Positions 15,141 through 24,779 of a stretch of DNA of 36,531 nucleotides are shown here, piece after piece. A program made the position numbers and the translations under genes. The number at the start of each line of letters is the position of its first letter. The first letter of the stretch is position 1. Below the pieces are notes generated by a model that saw only the letters and a program-made list of their open reading frames with translations, was not told the DNA's origin and made no database searches. The DNA is from Halolactibacillus alkaliphilus (GTDB lineage Bacteria; Bacillota; Bacilli; Bacillales; Amphibacillaceae): NCBI RefSeq assembly GCF_900115465.1, contig NZ_FOWN01000028.1, forward strand, positions 1-36,531, written 5' to 3'.

Positions 15141-15965
15141 CTACGATTTTTCTTTTATAAGGTGAGTAACTTGTTGTGGGAATGGAATTTCAATACCGTT
15201 ACGATCGAAGGCTTCTTTAATCGCTTTACGCATATCACGCTCGCACCCCCATTGTTCCATATTTTGTGTTTGTCCTATGACACGTAATACGACATCTGAA
15301 CTACCAAGTGATTGAACGCCAATTACTTGGGGGCCATCAACAAAACGTTCGTCTATACTGAAATTATCGCAAACGGTTTGTAATACGTGCATGGCATGAT
15401 CGATATTATCGTTATAACTAATGCCAATATCTACAAGGGCACGCATTGTTCCACGTGAGTGATTGCTAATACCTTCTAAATGACGGTTGGGTATATAATT
15501 CAGTGTACCGTCAAAACTTCTTATTTGCGTGGTTCTAAGCCCAAGCTCTTCAACAATACCATCATAACCAGCGGTTGTAACATATTCACCGACTTCAATC
15601 TGTTTTTCGAGTAAAATAAAGAATCCAGTTACAACATCACTGACCAATCCTTGTGCACCAAAACCAATGGCTAGACCAACCACACCGGCACTTGCGATCA
15701 AGGGGCCAATCTCTAATTCGAAAACACCAAAAATCATGGTAATAAAAATAAAAATCAATACATAAGAGTAGATATTTAACAAGAGTTTCTCAAGTGTTAA
15801 TACTCTGGCCTCGGAGATCTTTTGTTTTTTTGTGGAAGAGTGTAATACTCTTGAAATGATTTTTCTTCCTATTGGATTGATGATGAGATAAGCTGCAATG
15901 ATAACTAATAATTGCAAACCAATCCCCAAAGCAATCTCTGTGATAGCTTCTAAGTTAAATTGCAT
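15141..15965 (-). CDS. ykuT: Small-conductance mechanosensitive channel, MscS family (YkuT)
   Basis: A 274-residue membrane protein with three N-terminal membrane helices. The third, pore-lining helix is glycine/alanine-rich (ASAGVVGLAIGFGAQGLVSD, about 90-109), as in MscS, followed by the cytoplasmic beta and alpha/beta domains (PNRHLEGISNHSR). It opens under membrane tension to release solutes after hypo-osmotic shock. AAAGGACG precedes the ATG at 15965. In B. subtilis ykuT follows the dap genes; here IS remnants lie between. Confidence 0.92.
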   Translation of the reverse strand: MQFNLEAITEIALGIGLQLLVIIAAYLIINPIGRKIISRVLHSSTKKQKISEARVLTLEKLLLNIYSYVLIFIFITMIFGVFELEIGPLIASAGVVGLAIGFGAQGLVSDVVTGFFILLEKQIEVGEYVTTAGYDGIVEELGLRTTQIRSFDGTLNYIPNRHLEGISNHSRGTMRALVDIGISYNDNIDHAMHVLQTVCDNFSIDERFVDGPQVIGVQSLGSSDVVLRVIGQTQNMEQWGCERDMRKAIKEAFDRNGIEIPFPQQVTHLIKEKS

Positions 15966-16206
15966 AAATGAAACGTCCTTTCTTATTTCTATTAATTTTT
16001 AGTCGTTCTTTTATCTACCCTACATGTTTTAGTCTAAAACGTCAAAAAAATCTTTTTATAATAAAATGTCTTGACTACATCATATTATGTCTAATTCTTA
16101 TGACTGATTTTTATGATTTTTGCAAAAAGTGAAGCAAACCACTAGTAATTTATTTCGATACTCGATATATTAGTAAATGATAAAAAAAGCAAAGGAGGAA
16201 AAATTT

Positions 16207-17955
16207 ATGGATATTTTTAAAAAATTAAAATCATTTTATTGGCCTTATAAACGTTATTTCTTATTATCGCTAGTCTTTGTATTAATTGTCACAGCCATTA
16301 CGGTTGTATATCCGATAGTTCTTCAAATTACCATTGACGATGTCATATTAGCGGAGAATTATGACTTAATTCCTGTATTAGCTATTGGCTTTATGTTGTT
16401 AATGATTGTTAAAGGCATAGCGAATTTTACACAACAATATTTAGGGGACTTATTTGGGGTCATTTCTGTTTATCATTTGCGGGATGCTTTATATCGAAAA
16501 TTACAGCGGTTATCATTTACTTACTATGATAATGCCAGAACAGGGGATTTAATGTCGCGTTTAACGATGGACGTGGAGGGATTTAAGTTTTTCCTAGCCG
16601 CAGGGTTTAAAGAACTGATTCGTGTGGTTTTCTTAATGGGAACGAGCATTATGGTTATGTTTTATTACTCTGTCCCCTTAGCACTCGTTACTATGGCAGT
16701 GATGCCACTCTTAATAGTGGTTGTGAGGAAATTTGATCGTGAGGTCCATCCAGCTTTTCGTTCGATTCGTAAATCCTTAGGTAATTTAAACACACGTATT
16801 CAAGAGAACGTCAGTGGGATGAACACAATCAAATCGTTATCTAAAGAAGATTTTGAAATTGAACGTTTTACGACCGACAACAAAGAATATCAAGATGTAA
16901 ATATTAGCACGGCGTCTATCTGGGCGAAATACTTTCCGTTCATGGAGTTTATCGGTAACTTAGCGATGATTGCCTTACTCATATTTGGTGGCTGGCTAGT
17001 AATGAATGAACAGCTAAGCTTAGGAGAATTGGTTGCATTCTTTAGTTTAGTGAGTTATATTATTGGCCCGTTAATGCACTTGGGCTTTATTGTTAACCAA
17101 TTTTCGCAGGCTAAGGCGGCAGGTGAACGGCTGTTAGACATTTTGGAAGCGGAGGAATCAATTACAACCAAACTATCGGCAAATACTGGAGATGAAATTA
17201 AGGGAGACATTGTGTTCGATCATGTCACACTAAAGTATACAGAAGAAGATGATGCAGCACTAAAAAATATTTCATTTCATGTCCCGCAAGGAAAAGTTGT
17301 TGGATTAATTGGTTCAACAGGGGCAGGAAAATCAAGTATTACGCAATTGATGACGCGCTTTTATGAACCCGTTGCTGGGCACGTCTATATAGATGGAAAA
17401 GATGTAGCTGATTACGACTTAAAAGTGCTTAGACAGCACATTGGCTTTGTTTTACAAGAACCCTTTTTATTTTCAACAACGATTAAAGAGAATATTGCCT
17501 ATGGAAATCCAGATGCATCAATGGAAGACATTGTAGCTGCGGCTAAGAGAAGTCAGGCGCATGAGTTTATTATGGAATTGCCAAAAGGGTATGACACGAT
17601 GCTTGGAGAAAGAGGAATGGGGTTAAGTGGTGGGCAACGTCAACGTATTTCAATTGCACGTGCCTTGTTAATTAATCCGAGTATTTTAGTGTTAGATGAT
17701 GCTACATCTGCGGTAGATATGGAAACAGAGTTCAGGATACAACGCGCCTTAAAAGAAGTGATGAAAGGACGAACTACTTTTATCATTGCACACCGAATTT
17801 CTTCATTAAAACATGCGGATGAAATCCTTGTTTTAGAGGATGGCGAAATTGTTGAACGTGGTGTCCATGAGACGTTGTTAAATAATGGTGGGCCATATCA
17901 ACGCATTTATGATATTCAGTATCAAGATAAGCAACAAATTATGGGTGAAAGATAG
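16207..17955 (+). CDS. Heterodimeric ABC exporter subunit 1 (YfiB-like), degenerate Walker B
   Basis: A 582-residue ABC half-transporter: a six-helix membrane domain (about 15-310), then the nucleotide-binding domain. Walker A GSTGAGKSS is at about 369-377, signature LSGGQ at about 473-477 and Walker B ILVLDD at about 493-498. The catalytic Glu after Walker B is Asp, which marks the subunit that supplies the degenerate ATP site of heterodimeric exporters. Start ATG 16207 is chosen for AAAGGAGG at 16191-16198. The partner is 21 bases downstream. Likely a drug or lipid exporter of the YfiBC kind; the substrate is unknown. Confidence 0.88.
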   Translation: MDIFKKLKSFYWPYKRYFLLSLVFVLIVTAITVVYPIVLQITIDDVILAENYDLIPVLAIGFMLLMIVKGIANFTQQYLGDLFGVISVYHLRDALYRKLQRLSFTYYDNARTGDLMSRLTMDVEGFKFFLAAGFKELIRVVFLMGTSIMVMFYYSVPLALVTMAVMPLLIVVVRKFDREVHPAFRSIRKSLGNLNTRIQENVSGMNTIKSLSKEDFEIERFTTDNKEYQDVNISTASIWAKYFPFMEFIGNLAMIALLIFGGWLVMNEQLSLGELVAFFSLVSYIIGPLMHLGFIVNQFSQAKAAGERLLDILEAEESITTKLSANTGDEIKGDIVFDHVTLKYTEEDDAALKNISFHVPQGKVVGLIGSTGAGKSSITQLMTRFYEPVAGHVYIDGKDVADYDLKVLRQHIGFVLQEPFLFSTTIKENIAYGNPDASMEDIVAAAKRSQAHEFIMELPKGYDTMLGERGMGLSGGQRQRISIARALLINPSILVLDDATSAVDMETEFRIQRALKEVMKGRTTFIIAHRISSLKHADEILVLEDGEIVERGVHETLLNNGGPYQRIYDIQYQDKQQIMGER

Positions 17956-17976
17956 AAAAGAAAGGAGTGAACAGAT

Positions 17977-19806
17977 TTGGCGAAATTAAAAAAGATTACA
18001 GCGGATAGTGTTTATAATAAACGTTTTTATTATCCACAGGAAAGCGCAGTGGAAAAGCCGTTTAATTGGCAACAAATGTCGCGCTTATTACATTATTTAA
18101 AACCGTATATGAGAACGCTGGTGCCACTCGCTGTTTTAGCGATGCTCGTTAATATGGTCGTAAGGTTAACTGTGCCAATATTAATCGGGGATTATGTCGT
18201 TGATAAAGCAATTGCTAATCGGGATACAACGCTCTTAACATATCTTATCGTTGGTATTGGTGTGCTTTATTTGGCTAACTACATAGCCAATCGTTACCGA
18301 ATTATGATCGTGAATACTTTAGGGCAAAAAACGATTTACGACCTAAGAAAAGAACTTTTCTCCCATGTGCAACGTTTATCACATAACTTTTTTGACAAGC
18401 GTTCTGCAGGTTCCATTCTTGTGCGTATATTAAATGATGTCAACTCGCTACAAGAACTTTTTACAAATGGTATTATTAATTTGTTGATGGATGTCATGAT
18501 GCTAGTGGGGATTGTAGCTATCTTAATTTTCTTAAGTCCACAATTGGCATTAGCTGTGCTCGTTATTTTACCAATCATGTTTTATATTTCTACTAAATTG
18601 AGACGTAATATTAGACGTAGTTGGCAAGATGTCAGACTGCAAAAGTCACGTTTGAATTCACACTTAAATGAGAGTATTCAAGGCATTCGTATTACACAAT
18701 CGTTTATTCAAGAAGAAGAAAATACACAATACTTTAATGGAGTAAACGCAAGTAATTATGAAAAAGAGCGACTAGCAATGAAAAAAAGTGCTTATTTTGG
18801 TCCTTTCGTTGAGATGAGTAATGCGATAGGTACCGTGATTCTCATCGCCTACGGCTCGCATTTAATTATCAATGAAACAATCACGGTCGGTATCTTTGTC
18901 TCATTTGCTTTTTACCTCGGTATGTTTTGGGAGCCTATCTCAAGATTAGGCCAAATATATAATCAATTACTCGTTGCGATGGCGTCATCAGAGCGTATAT
19001 TTGAATTTCTAGATGAACAGCCGAATGTCGATGAGAAAAAACATGCCAAAAGATTTAAAGAAATGACTGGTCACATTATATTTGATCATGTCCGCTTTTC
19101 TTATGACGATGACCGCATCGCTCTACATGATATTTCTTTAGATATTAAAGCGGGAACGACGGTCGCTTTAGTCGGTCATACGGGTTCAGGTAAGTCGACC
19201 ATTGCTAACTTAATTAGTCGTTTTTATGATCCTACTGAGGGGGTCGTTCGAATTGATGGATACGATTTACGTGATATGAAGGTCCAAAGTTTACGTTCAC
19301 ATATTAGTGTCGTATTACAAGATACGTTTATTTTTTCAGGATCCATTATGGAAAATATTCGCTTTGGTCGTCCGGAAGCGACAGATGAGGAAGTCATTGA
19401 ATCAGCGAAGGTTGTCGGTGCGCATAGTTTCATTATGAGGTTATCGAATGGTTATGGAACAGAAGTTGAAGAAAGAGGGAACATTTTGTCAGCTGGTGAA
19501 CGCCAACTCTTATCTTTTGCACGTGCGTTGCTTGCTAATCCAAGAATACTAATTCTTGATGAAGCGACGGCAAGCATTGATACAGAAGCGGAGATGAAAA
19601 TACAAGAGGCGTTAAGAAAGTTGCTAAAAGGTCGAACAGCGATTATAATTGCTCACCGTTTATCTACGATTCGTGAAGCGGATAATATTATTGTGCTTGA
19701 AAACGGTAAAATATTAGAGCAAGGTAATCACGATGCGCTTATTCAACAAGAAGGAGAATACTATCACCTCGTTAAATCACAATTTGAAATGCTAGATGAA
19801 CTATAA
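17977..19806 (+). CDS. Heterodimeric ABC exporter subunit 2 (YfiC-like)
   Basis: A 609-residue ABC half-transporter, TTG start behind AAAGGAG. The membrane domain spans about 40-335. Its NBD has Walker A GHTGSGKST (400-408), a non-standard signature LSAGE (504-508) instead of LSGGQ, and Walker B ILILDE with Glu529 intact. In combination with subunit 1 the hydrolytic site uses this Walker A/B and the partner's LSGGQ, while the degenerate site uses the partner's Asp498 and this LSAGE. The length matches YfiC (about 604). Ends at a bidirectional terminator shared with the BCCT gene. Confidence 0.88.
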   Translation: MAKLKKITADSVYNKRFYYPQESAVEKPFNWQQMSRLLHYLKPYMRTLVPLAVLAMLVNMVVRLTVPILIGDYVVDKAIANRDTTLLTYLIVGIGVLYLANYIANRYRIMIVNTLGQKTIYDLRKELFSHVQRLSHNFFDKRSAGSILVRILNDVNSLQELFTNGIINLLMDVMMLVGIVAILIFLSPQLALAVLVILPIMFYISTKLRRNIRRSWQDVRLQKSRLNSHLNESIQGIRITQSFIQEEENTQYFNGVNASNYEKERLAMKKSAYFGPFVEMSNAIGTVILIAYGSHLIINETITVGIFVSFAFYLGMFWEPISRLGQIYNQLLVAMASSERIFEFLDEQPNVDEKKHAKRFKEMTGHIIFDHVRFSYDDDRIALHDISLDIKAGTTVALVGHTGSGKSTIANLISRFYDPTEGVVRIDGYDLRDMKVQSLRSHISVVLQDTFIFSGSIMENIRFGRPEATDEEVIESAKVVGAHSFIMRLSNGYGTEVEERGNILSAGERQLLSFARALLANPRILILDEATASIDTEAEMKIQEALRKLLKGRTAIIIAHRLSTIREADNIIVLENGKILEQGNHDALIQQEGEYYHLVKSQFEMLDEL

Positions 19807-19874
19807 CAGCTAGAAAACGAATAAAATATCAAGCCTATATCTATATTTGATACAAACAGATTTAACCTTTTTAA

Positions 19875-19909
19875 AAGAGACGCCTTCCATTTGATGAAAG
19901 GCGTCTCTT
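19875..19909. terminator. Bidirectional terminator between ABC exporter and BCCT gene
   Basis: AAGAGACGCCTT (19875-19886) pairs perfectly with AAGGCGTCTCTT (19898-19909), an 11-base loop, T-rich on both sides, between two convergent genes. Confidence 0.9.
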
Positions 19910-19915
19910 GATTAT

Positions 19916-21826
19916 TTACTCATGTTCTTTTTTTTCTGGCTTGTCAGCTAATAGTTCGCTAACGGCATCGACAAGGGCTTCATCTTGCACGCGTGACTGG
20001 ATGACTTCGGATATGATATGGTCATCCGTCACTTTTTTTAGTTGTTTTTTAACGGCATGTTCAATTAAAAATTCTTGTCTTAAGCCTAAATATAATGAAT
20101 ATATCATCACCAATAAAATGATAGTGAAGGGGAGGCCAGTGATGATGGAGGCGGTTTGAAGAGCGGTTAACCCACCACCAACTAATAATGTTGCAGCGAC
20201 AACGCCTTCCATAATAGCCCAAAATATTCGTTGTGGTACTGGAGAGTCTAGTTTTCCACCAGATGTTAAATGGTCAACAACTAAAGAACCAGAATCTGAC
20301 GACGTAACGAAAAAGACCGTTACTAAGATAATACCAACAATAGATAAAAGACCTGATAAAGGTAAGTTATCAAGCATGACGAAAAGCGCGAGCGACTCAT
20401 CAAGGTTAATAATACTAGAAAGATCATTTAAACCATTGAGCTGTTGGAAAATGGCCGTACCTCCAAACACACTCATCCATAAGAAAGAGATCACTGTTGG
20501 GATGATAATGACGCCAACAATGAATTCCTTAACGGAACGGCCTTTAGAAATACGAGCAATGAACATCCCGACAAAAGGGGACCAGGAAATCCACCATGCC
20601 CAATAAAATACTGTCCAAGTCCCTTGCCAATTTGTTGACCTAAACGTTTCAGCCCATAAACTCATTTCCATGAAGTTCGCAATATAATAACCGATATTTT
20701 GAGTGAAACCACTCATAATGTAAACAGTAGGACCGGCAATTAAAACAAAAATTAAAAACACACCTGCTAATACCATGTTAATTTCACTTAGTCTTTTTAC
20801 ACCGCCATCAAGCCCCATAATGACAGAAATAGTTGCAAAACCAGTAATGACGGCAATCAGGATAACTTGCGTCGTTATACTAATATTAACATCGAATAAG
20901 TGATTTAACCCAGCGTTAACTTGAGCAACGCCCAACCCGAGAGATGTTGCAAGTCCCATTAATGTGGCTAAAACAGAGAGAATGTCAATAATATTCCCCC
21001 AAAGCCCATAAATTTTGTTACCAATCAATGGGTAAAATAGGGAGCGAATAGTTAAAGGTAACCCTTTGTTGTAGCTGAAAAATGCTAGACCTAAACCAAC
21101 GATCGCATAGATGGCCCAGGGGTGAATACCCCAATGAAAGAAAGTAGAAGCCATCGCAGCCTGCGCTGCTGCGGGCGAATTCGGGTCAATGCTGTCAAAC
21201 ATAGGTGATGGTGTTCCAAGGTGAAGGATTGGTTCGGCAACGGACCAAAATAACAGACCAATGCCCATTCCTGCACTCAATAGCATAGCGTACCATGCAA
21301 AACGAGAAAATTCAGGCTTGGCATTATATCCCCCAATTACAATACTACCATAACGACTAAACGCGAAAAACAGCGCTGCTACGATAAAAATGTTGGCAGA
21401 GAAAATCATAAACCATCCCGTATTTTTGGTGATGGCTACTAACGTTTGGTCAAACAAACTATTCGCCTCTACTGGAAACATTAACGTAAGGGAAATAAAG
21501 ATCAATAGAATAACAGAAGAGAGAATCGTTACATGTGGGTGGATATCAAAACCAAACTTAACCCAGTTGCGCTCACCGATTTCCTCTTTACCGGATTTAT
21601 CAAAAAGAGAATCTGTCGGAATGATTTGTAGTCCTTTAAAAGGTTCCCGGTTTTTAATAGCCTCTTTCCTTGCGCTTACTTCTGCCTTACGAAGTTTTTT
21701 TGCTAATACTCGCTCGGATTCAAGGCGTTGATTTAGTTCTTTTTTTTCCTTGGTTAAGGGGGGTGTTTTTGTTTGTTTTTTTTCATGCTCAGATTTTTTT
21801 GTTGTGTCGGTTGAGTTTTTCTTCAA
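19916..21826 (-). CDS. BCCT-family betaine/carnitine/choline transporter with long charged N-terminus
   Basis: A 636-residue transporter. After a highly charged, Lys/Glu-rich N-terminal extension of about 90 residues come 12 membrane segments. It has the BCCT glycine motif GMGIGLLFWSVAEP (about 184-197) and the tryptophan-rich box WAWWISWSPFVGMF (about 396-409). It takes up osmoprotectants such as glycine betaine with Na+. It is longer than OpuD (about 512), closer to BetP size, whose charged tails sense osmotic stress; a similar role for this N-terminus is inference. TTG start behind AAAGGAA, with its own sigma-A promoter. Confidence 0.92.
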   Translation of the reverse strand: MKKNSTDTTKKSEHEKKQTKTPPLTKEKKELNQRLESERVLAKKLRKAEVSARKEAIKNREPFKGLQIIPTDSLFDKSGKEEIGERNWVKFGFDIHPHVTILSSVILLIFISLTLMFPVEANSLFDQTLVAITKNTGWFMIFSANIFIVAALFFAFSRYGSIVIGGYNAKPEFSRFAWYAMLLSAGMGIGLLFWSVAEPILHLGTPSPMFDSIDPNSPAAAQAAMASTFFHWGIHPWAIYAIVGLGLAFFSYNKGLPLTIRSLFYPLIGNKIYGLWGNIIDILSVLATLMGLATSLGLGVAQVNAGLNHLFDVNISITTQVILIAVITGFATISVIMGLDGGVKRLSEINMVLAGVFLIFVLIAGPTVYIMSGFTQNIGYYIANFMEMSLWAETFRSTNWQGTWTVFYWAWWISWSPFVGMFIARISKGRSVKEFIVGVIIIPTVISFLWMSVFGGTAIFQQLNGLNDLSSIINLDESLALFVMLDNLPLSGLLSIVGIILVTVFFVTSSDSGSLVVDHLTSGGKLDSPVPQRIFWAIMEGVVAATLLVGGGLTALQTASIITGLPFTIILLVMIYSLYLGLRQEFLIEHAVKKQLKKVTDDHIISEVIQSRVQDEALVDAVSELLADKPEKKEHE

Positions 21827-21863
21827 GTTAAATCAGTTCCTTTATGTTTATTTGACAAGGTCT

Positions 21864-21892
21864 ATTATAACGGTACTATATAATATTGACAA
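21864..21892 (-). promoter_or_regulatory. Sigma-A promoter of the BCCT gene
   Basis: On the minus strand TTGTCA (complement of 21887-21892), 17 bases, TATAAT (complement of 21864-21869), about 38 bases before the TTG start. Near-consensus. Confidence 0.8.
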
Positions 21893-21951
21893 TCGTGATG
21901 TGAAGAAAGGGTGGGAGATAATGGGCTTCATTTTAATAGTTCGAGCGAACT

Positions 21952-21971
21952 CTCGTGACTTCAGTCATGAG
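21952..21971. repeat. Hairpin repeat, copy 1
   Basis: A 9-bp stem (21952-21960 with 21963-21971) with loop TC. It matches the core of the palindrome at 35152-35171 at 16 of 20 positions, and the differences keep pairing. Its style recalls subterminal hairpins of IS200/IS605 ends. Confidence 0.5.
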
Positions 21972-22005
21972 TCAGCGAGAAGGTTTTAATCTTAAGATGT
22001 TTTTA

Positions 22006-22033
22006 TTGTCATTTCTAAAGAATATGCTAGACT
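22006..22033 (+). promoter_or_regulatory. Candidate promoter of ktrC
   Basis: TTGTCA (22006-22011), 16 bases, TAGACT (22028-22033), preceded by an extended TGC, about 32 bases upstream of the TTG start. Confidence 0.5.
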
Positions 22034-22065
22034 AGAGAGTGGAATGAGTAAAGGAGGCAACCCTT

Positions 22066-22737
22066 TTGAAAAGAGAATTTGCAGTCATTGGACTTGGAAG
22101 ATTTGGCGGCAGTATTTGTCGTGAATTAAGCAAAGAGGGCATGGAAGTATTGGCGATTGATTCAACAGAAGCTAAAGTAAATGAATACCGAAATATTGCT
22201 TCACATGCAGTCATTGCAGACGCAACGGATGAAAAGGTATTAAAAGAACTTGGGATTAGAAATATAGACCATGTCATTGTGGCGATTGGTGAGGATATTC
22301 AAGCAAGTATCTTAACAACGCTTATGTTAAAAGAACTAGGAATAAAAAAAATCACTGTCAAAGCGCAGAATGATTATCACGAAAAGGTGTTAACAAAAAT
22401 TGGGGCAGATCAAGTCATACATCCCGAACGTGATATGGGTAAGAAAATAGCCCATTCCATTATTTCAAGTAATATTTTAGATCATTTAGAACTTTCAGAT
22501 GACCATAGTATTGTTGAGATTAAAGCAGGGAAGAAAATAGTCGGAAAAACGCTGATTGCTTTAGATATCCGAGCGAATTATGGGTGTAATGTTGTTGCCA
22601 TTAAATCAATGGCCTCAAACGATATCAACGTATCGCCAATGGCAACTGAGGAGATTAAAGAAGGGGATACGCTTGTAATAATTGGTGCGGATAAAGATAT
22701 CTCGCGCTTTGAAAAACAGCTGGTCATCGAAGACTAA
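22066..22737 (+). CDS. ktrC: Ktr K+ channel gating subunit KtrC (YkqB), RCK protein
   Basis: A 223-residue cytoplasmic protein. The RCK_N domain (1-130) has the nucleotide motif GLGRFGGSICREL (9-21) and the conserved DATDEKVLKELGI. The RCK_C domain (about 137-220) corresponds to the c-di-AMP-binding part in relatives. KtrC forms the octameric ring that gates the KtrD K+ channel in response to ATP/ADP. TTG start behind AAAGGAGG (22051-22058). In B. subtilis ykqB also lies next to rnjA and rpoY; KtrC is preferred over KtrA for that reason. No channel gene is adjacent, as in B. subtilis. Confidence 0.88.
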   Translation: MKREFAVIGLGRFGGSICRELSKEGMEVLAIDSTEAKVNEYRNIASHAVIADATDEKVLKELGIRNIDHVIVAIGEDIQASILTTLMLKELGIKKITVKAQNDYHEKVLTKIGADQVIHPERDMGKKIAHSIISSNILDHLELSDDHSIVEIKAGKKIVGKTLIALDIRANYGCNVVAIKSMASNDINVSPMATEEIKEGDTLVIIGADKDISRFEKQLVIED

Positions 22738-22791
22738 CGATTGCTTTTTTAAAATATGGATTCATAAGAGCGAAGGCTCTGAAAATAAAGT

Positions 22792-22838
22792 AAAAGCATC
22801 AATTAAACATGTGTGTAACATGAGTAATTGATGCTTTT
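22792..22838. terminator. Bidirectional terminator between ktrC and rnjA
   Basis: A 14-bp perfect stem (22792-22805 with 22825-22838), A-rich to the left and T-rich to the right, between convergent genes. Confidence 0.9.
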
Positions 22839-22855
22839 TCTACTGCTTAATTTTA

Positions 22856-24523
22856 TTATACTTCCATAATAATTGGTAAAATCATCGGGCGTCGCTTAGT
22901 CTTTTCGAATAAGAAAGGTTGGATCGTATCCGTAATTTCATTTTTAATTTCAGACCATTGCGTCGTTTTTCTTTCCATTACTTTAGAAACGTGTTTTTCA
23001 ACAAGTTTTTGTGCTTCATTAATTAAGTCCTCAGATTCACGCATATATACAAATCCACGCGAAATAATATCTGGGCCAGAAGCGATTTTGAATTCTTTCA
23101 TGTTAATGCTAACAACAACAATAACTAGACCTTCTTCAGAAAGGATGCGGCGATCGCGTAACACGATATTACCGATATCCCCGATACCACTGCCATCAAT
23201 ATAAACCGATCCTGAAGGGATTTTCCCAGCTAATTGAGCGTGATCTTTTCCTAAGGCTAAAACGTCACCGTTGTCCATGACGAAACAATTTTCTTGTGGC
23301 ACATCGCAGCTTACCGCGTGTTTAACGTGTTCCATTTGCATGCGAAACTCACCGTGAATCGGCATAAAGAAACGAGGGCGTAACAAGCGTAACATTAACT
23401 TCTGTTCTTCTTGAGCACCGTGACCAGATGTGTGAATATCATTTAATGGGCCGTGAATAACTTCAGCACCTGCACGGTATAAGCTATTGATCATTCTAGA
23501 AACACTCAATGTGTTACCAGGGATTGGCGAAGAACTAAAGACAACTGTGTCATTTGGAATGATAGAGATCTGACGGTGTGTGCCGTTGGCGATTCGTGAT
23601 AGAGCAGCCATGGGCTCACCTTGTGATCCTGTACATAAAATTGTCACTTCATTAGCTGGTAATCGGTTAATTTGATGCGCGTCGATGAATGTATCATCTG
23701 GCGCTTTGATATAACCTAGCTCACGACCAATCGCGATGGAGTTTTCCATACTACGACCAAATACAGCGACTTTACGCTTATGGTTAACGGCACCTTCGAC
23801 CATCTGTTGTAAGCGATAGATGTTAGAGGCAAATGTTGCAAAAATAACACGGCCGTCTACTCTACTGAAAATGTCATTAATACTCTGACCTACAACACGC
23901 TCTGACATTGTAAAACCGGGTACCTCTGAATTTGTTGAATCTGATAGTAAACAAAGGACGCCTTCTTTGCCGATTTCAGCCATTTTCGCAATATTAGCTG
24001 GTTCACCTACAGGGGTGAAATCAAATTTAAAGTCGCCCGTGTGGACCACATTACCTGGCGGTGTTTTAACGACAATACCATAAGAGTCGGGGATACTGTG
24101 TGTCGTTCTAAAGAACGTCACGGATGTTTTTCTGAACTTAAATATATCATCTTCTTGATACGTGTTAAGTTTTGCTTGGCGTAATAAACCATGCTCATCA
24201 AGTTTATTTTTAATGAGCCCCATCGCAAGTTTCCCAGCATATATTGGAATATTGATTTCTTTTAGCAGGTAAGGAATACCGCCAATGTGATCTTCGTGTC
24301 CGTGTGTAACAAATAGACCTTTAATTTTGTCTTGATTTTGAATTAAATACGTATAATCCGGAATAACATAATCGATACCGAGGAGTTCATCTTCTGGAAA
24401 TTTAATTCCCGCATCAATGAGAATTATTTCATCTTGGAATTGAACGCCATACGTATTTTTACCGATTTCACCAAGTCCGCCAATAGCGAACACTGCTGTT
24501 TGATCATTTTTCACAAATTTCAT
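22856..24523 (-). CDS. rnjA: Ribonuclease J1
   Basis: A 555-residue metallo-beta-lactamase/beta-CASP ribonuclease. The zinc motif HGHEDH is at 74-79, further ligands are in HTGDFKFD (about 161-168), and the beta-CASP part contains [13 protein letters not shown], followed by the C-terminal dimer domain. RNase J1 has 5'-to-3' exonuclease and endonuclease activity and is central in mRNA decay and rRNA maturation. Starts three bases after rpoY ends, with GGAG inside the end of rpoY as its ribosome site. Same rpoY-rnjA pair as in B. subtilis and staphylococci. Confidence 0.97.
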   Translation of the reverse strand: MKFVKNDQTAVFAIGGLGEIGKNTYGVQFQDEIILIDAGIKFPEDELLGIDYVIPDYTYLIQNQDKIKGLFVTHGHEDHIGGIPYLLKEINIPIYAGKLAMGLIKNKLDEHGLLRQAKLNTYQEDDIFKFRKTSVTFFRTTHSIPDSYGIVVKTPPGNVVHTGDFKFDFTPVGEPANIAKMAEIGKEGVLCLLSDSTNSEVPGFTMSERVVGQSINDIFSRVDGRVIFATFASNIYRLQQMVEGAVNHKRKVAVFGRSMENSIAIGRELGYIKAPDDTFIDAHQINRLPANEVTILCTGSQGEPMAALSRIANGTHRQISIIPNDTVVFSSSPIPGNTLSVSRMINSLYRAGAEVIHGPLNDIHTSGHGAQEEQKLMLRLLRPRFFMPIHGEFRMQMEHVKHAVSCDVPQENCFVMDNGDVLALGKDHAQLAGKIPSGSVYIDGSGIGDIGNIVLRDRRILSEEGLVIVVVSINMKEFKIASGPDIISRGFVYMRESEDLINEAQKLVEKHVSKVMERKTTQWSEIKNEITDTIQPFLFEKTKRRPMILPIIMEV

Positions 24524-24526
24524 AAT

Positions 24527-24736
24527 TTATAACGTCTCCAATTTAAAATCTTCAGACTGTTGTTCATAAACAAGGTGCTCACCTTCGAGTGGTTGAATAA
24601 ACTCGATATTGATGGTGCGATCCTTTAATTTGAATCGAACGTCACGCTCATTTGATGCTTCGATATATAAAGCGTGGGTATTTTCTCTAACAGGTACTTC
24701 TGATGCTAATTCTTGATATAAAACTTTAAAAATCAT
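24527..24736 (-). CDS. rpoY: RNA polymerase epsilon subunit (YkzG)
   Basis: A 69-residue protein, MIFKVLYQELASEVPVRENT at its start, matching RpoY in size and in the RENTHALYIEA motif. It binds RNA polymerase in Firmicutes; its fold resembles the phage protein Gp2. AAGGAGAGATGAA precedes the start. Co-transcribed with rnjA, and 43 bases downstream of the small cationic peptide gene. Confidence 0.93.
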   Translation of the reverse strand: MIFKVLYQELASEVPVRENTHALYIEASNERDVRFKLKDRTINIEFIQPLEGEHLVYEQQSEDFKLETL

Positions 24737-24779
24737 TTCATCTCTCCTTCATTTTTCCTTAAATAAGAATCTGTTTATT

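Noticed and set aside
15099-15287. Plus-strand frame opposite the end of mscS
   Set aside because: Antisense to the conserved C-terminus of the channel, no ribosome site.
16026-16040. GTTTTAG-T-CTAAAAC dyad upstream of mscS
   Set aside because: A short AT-rich symmetry next to no clear promoter; chance is likely.
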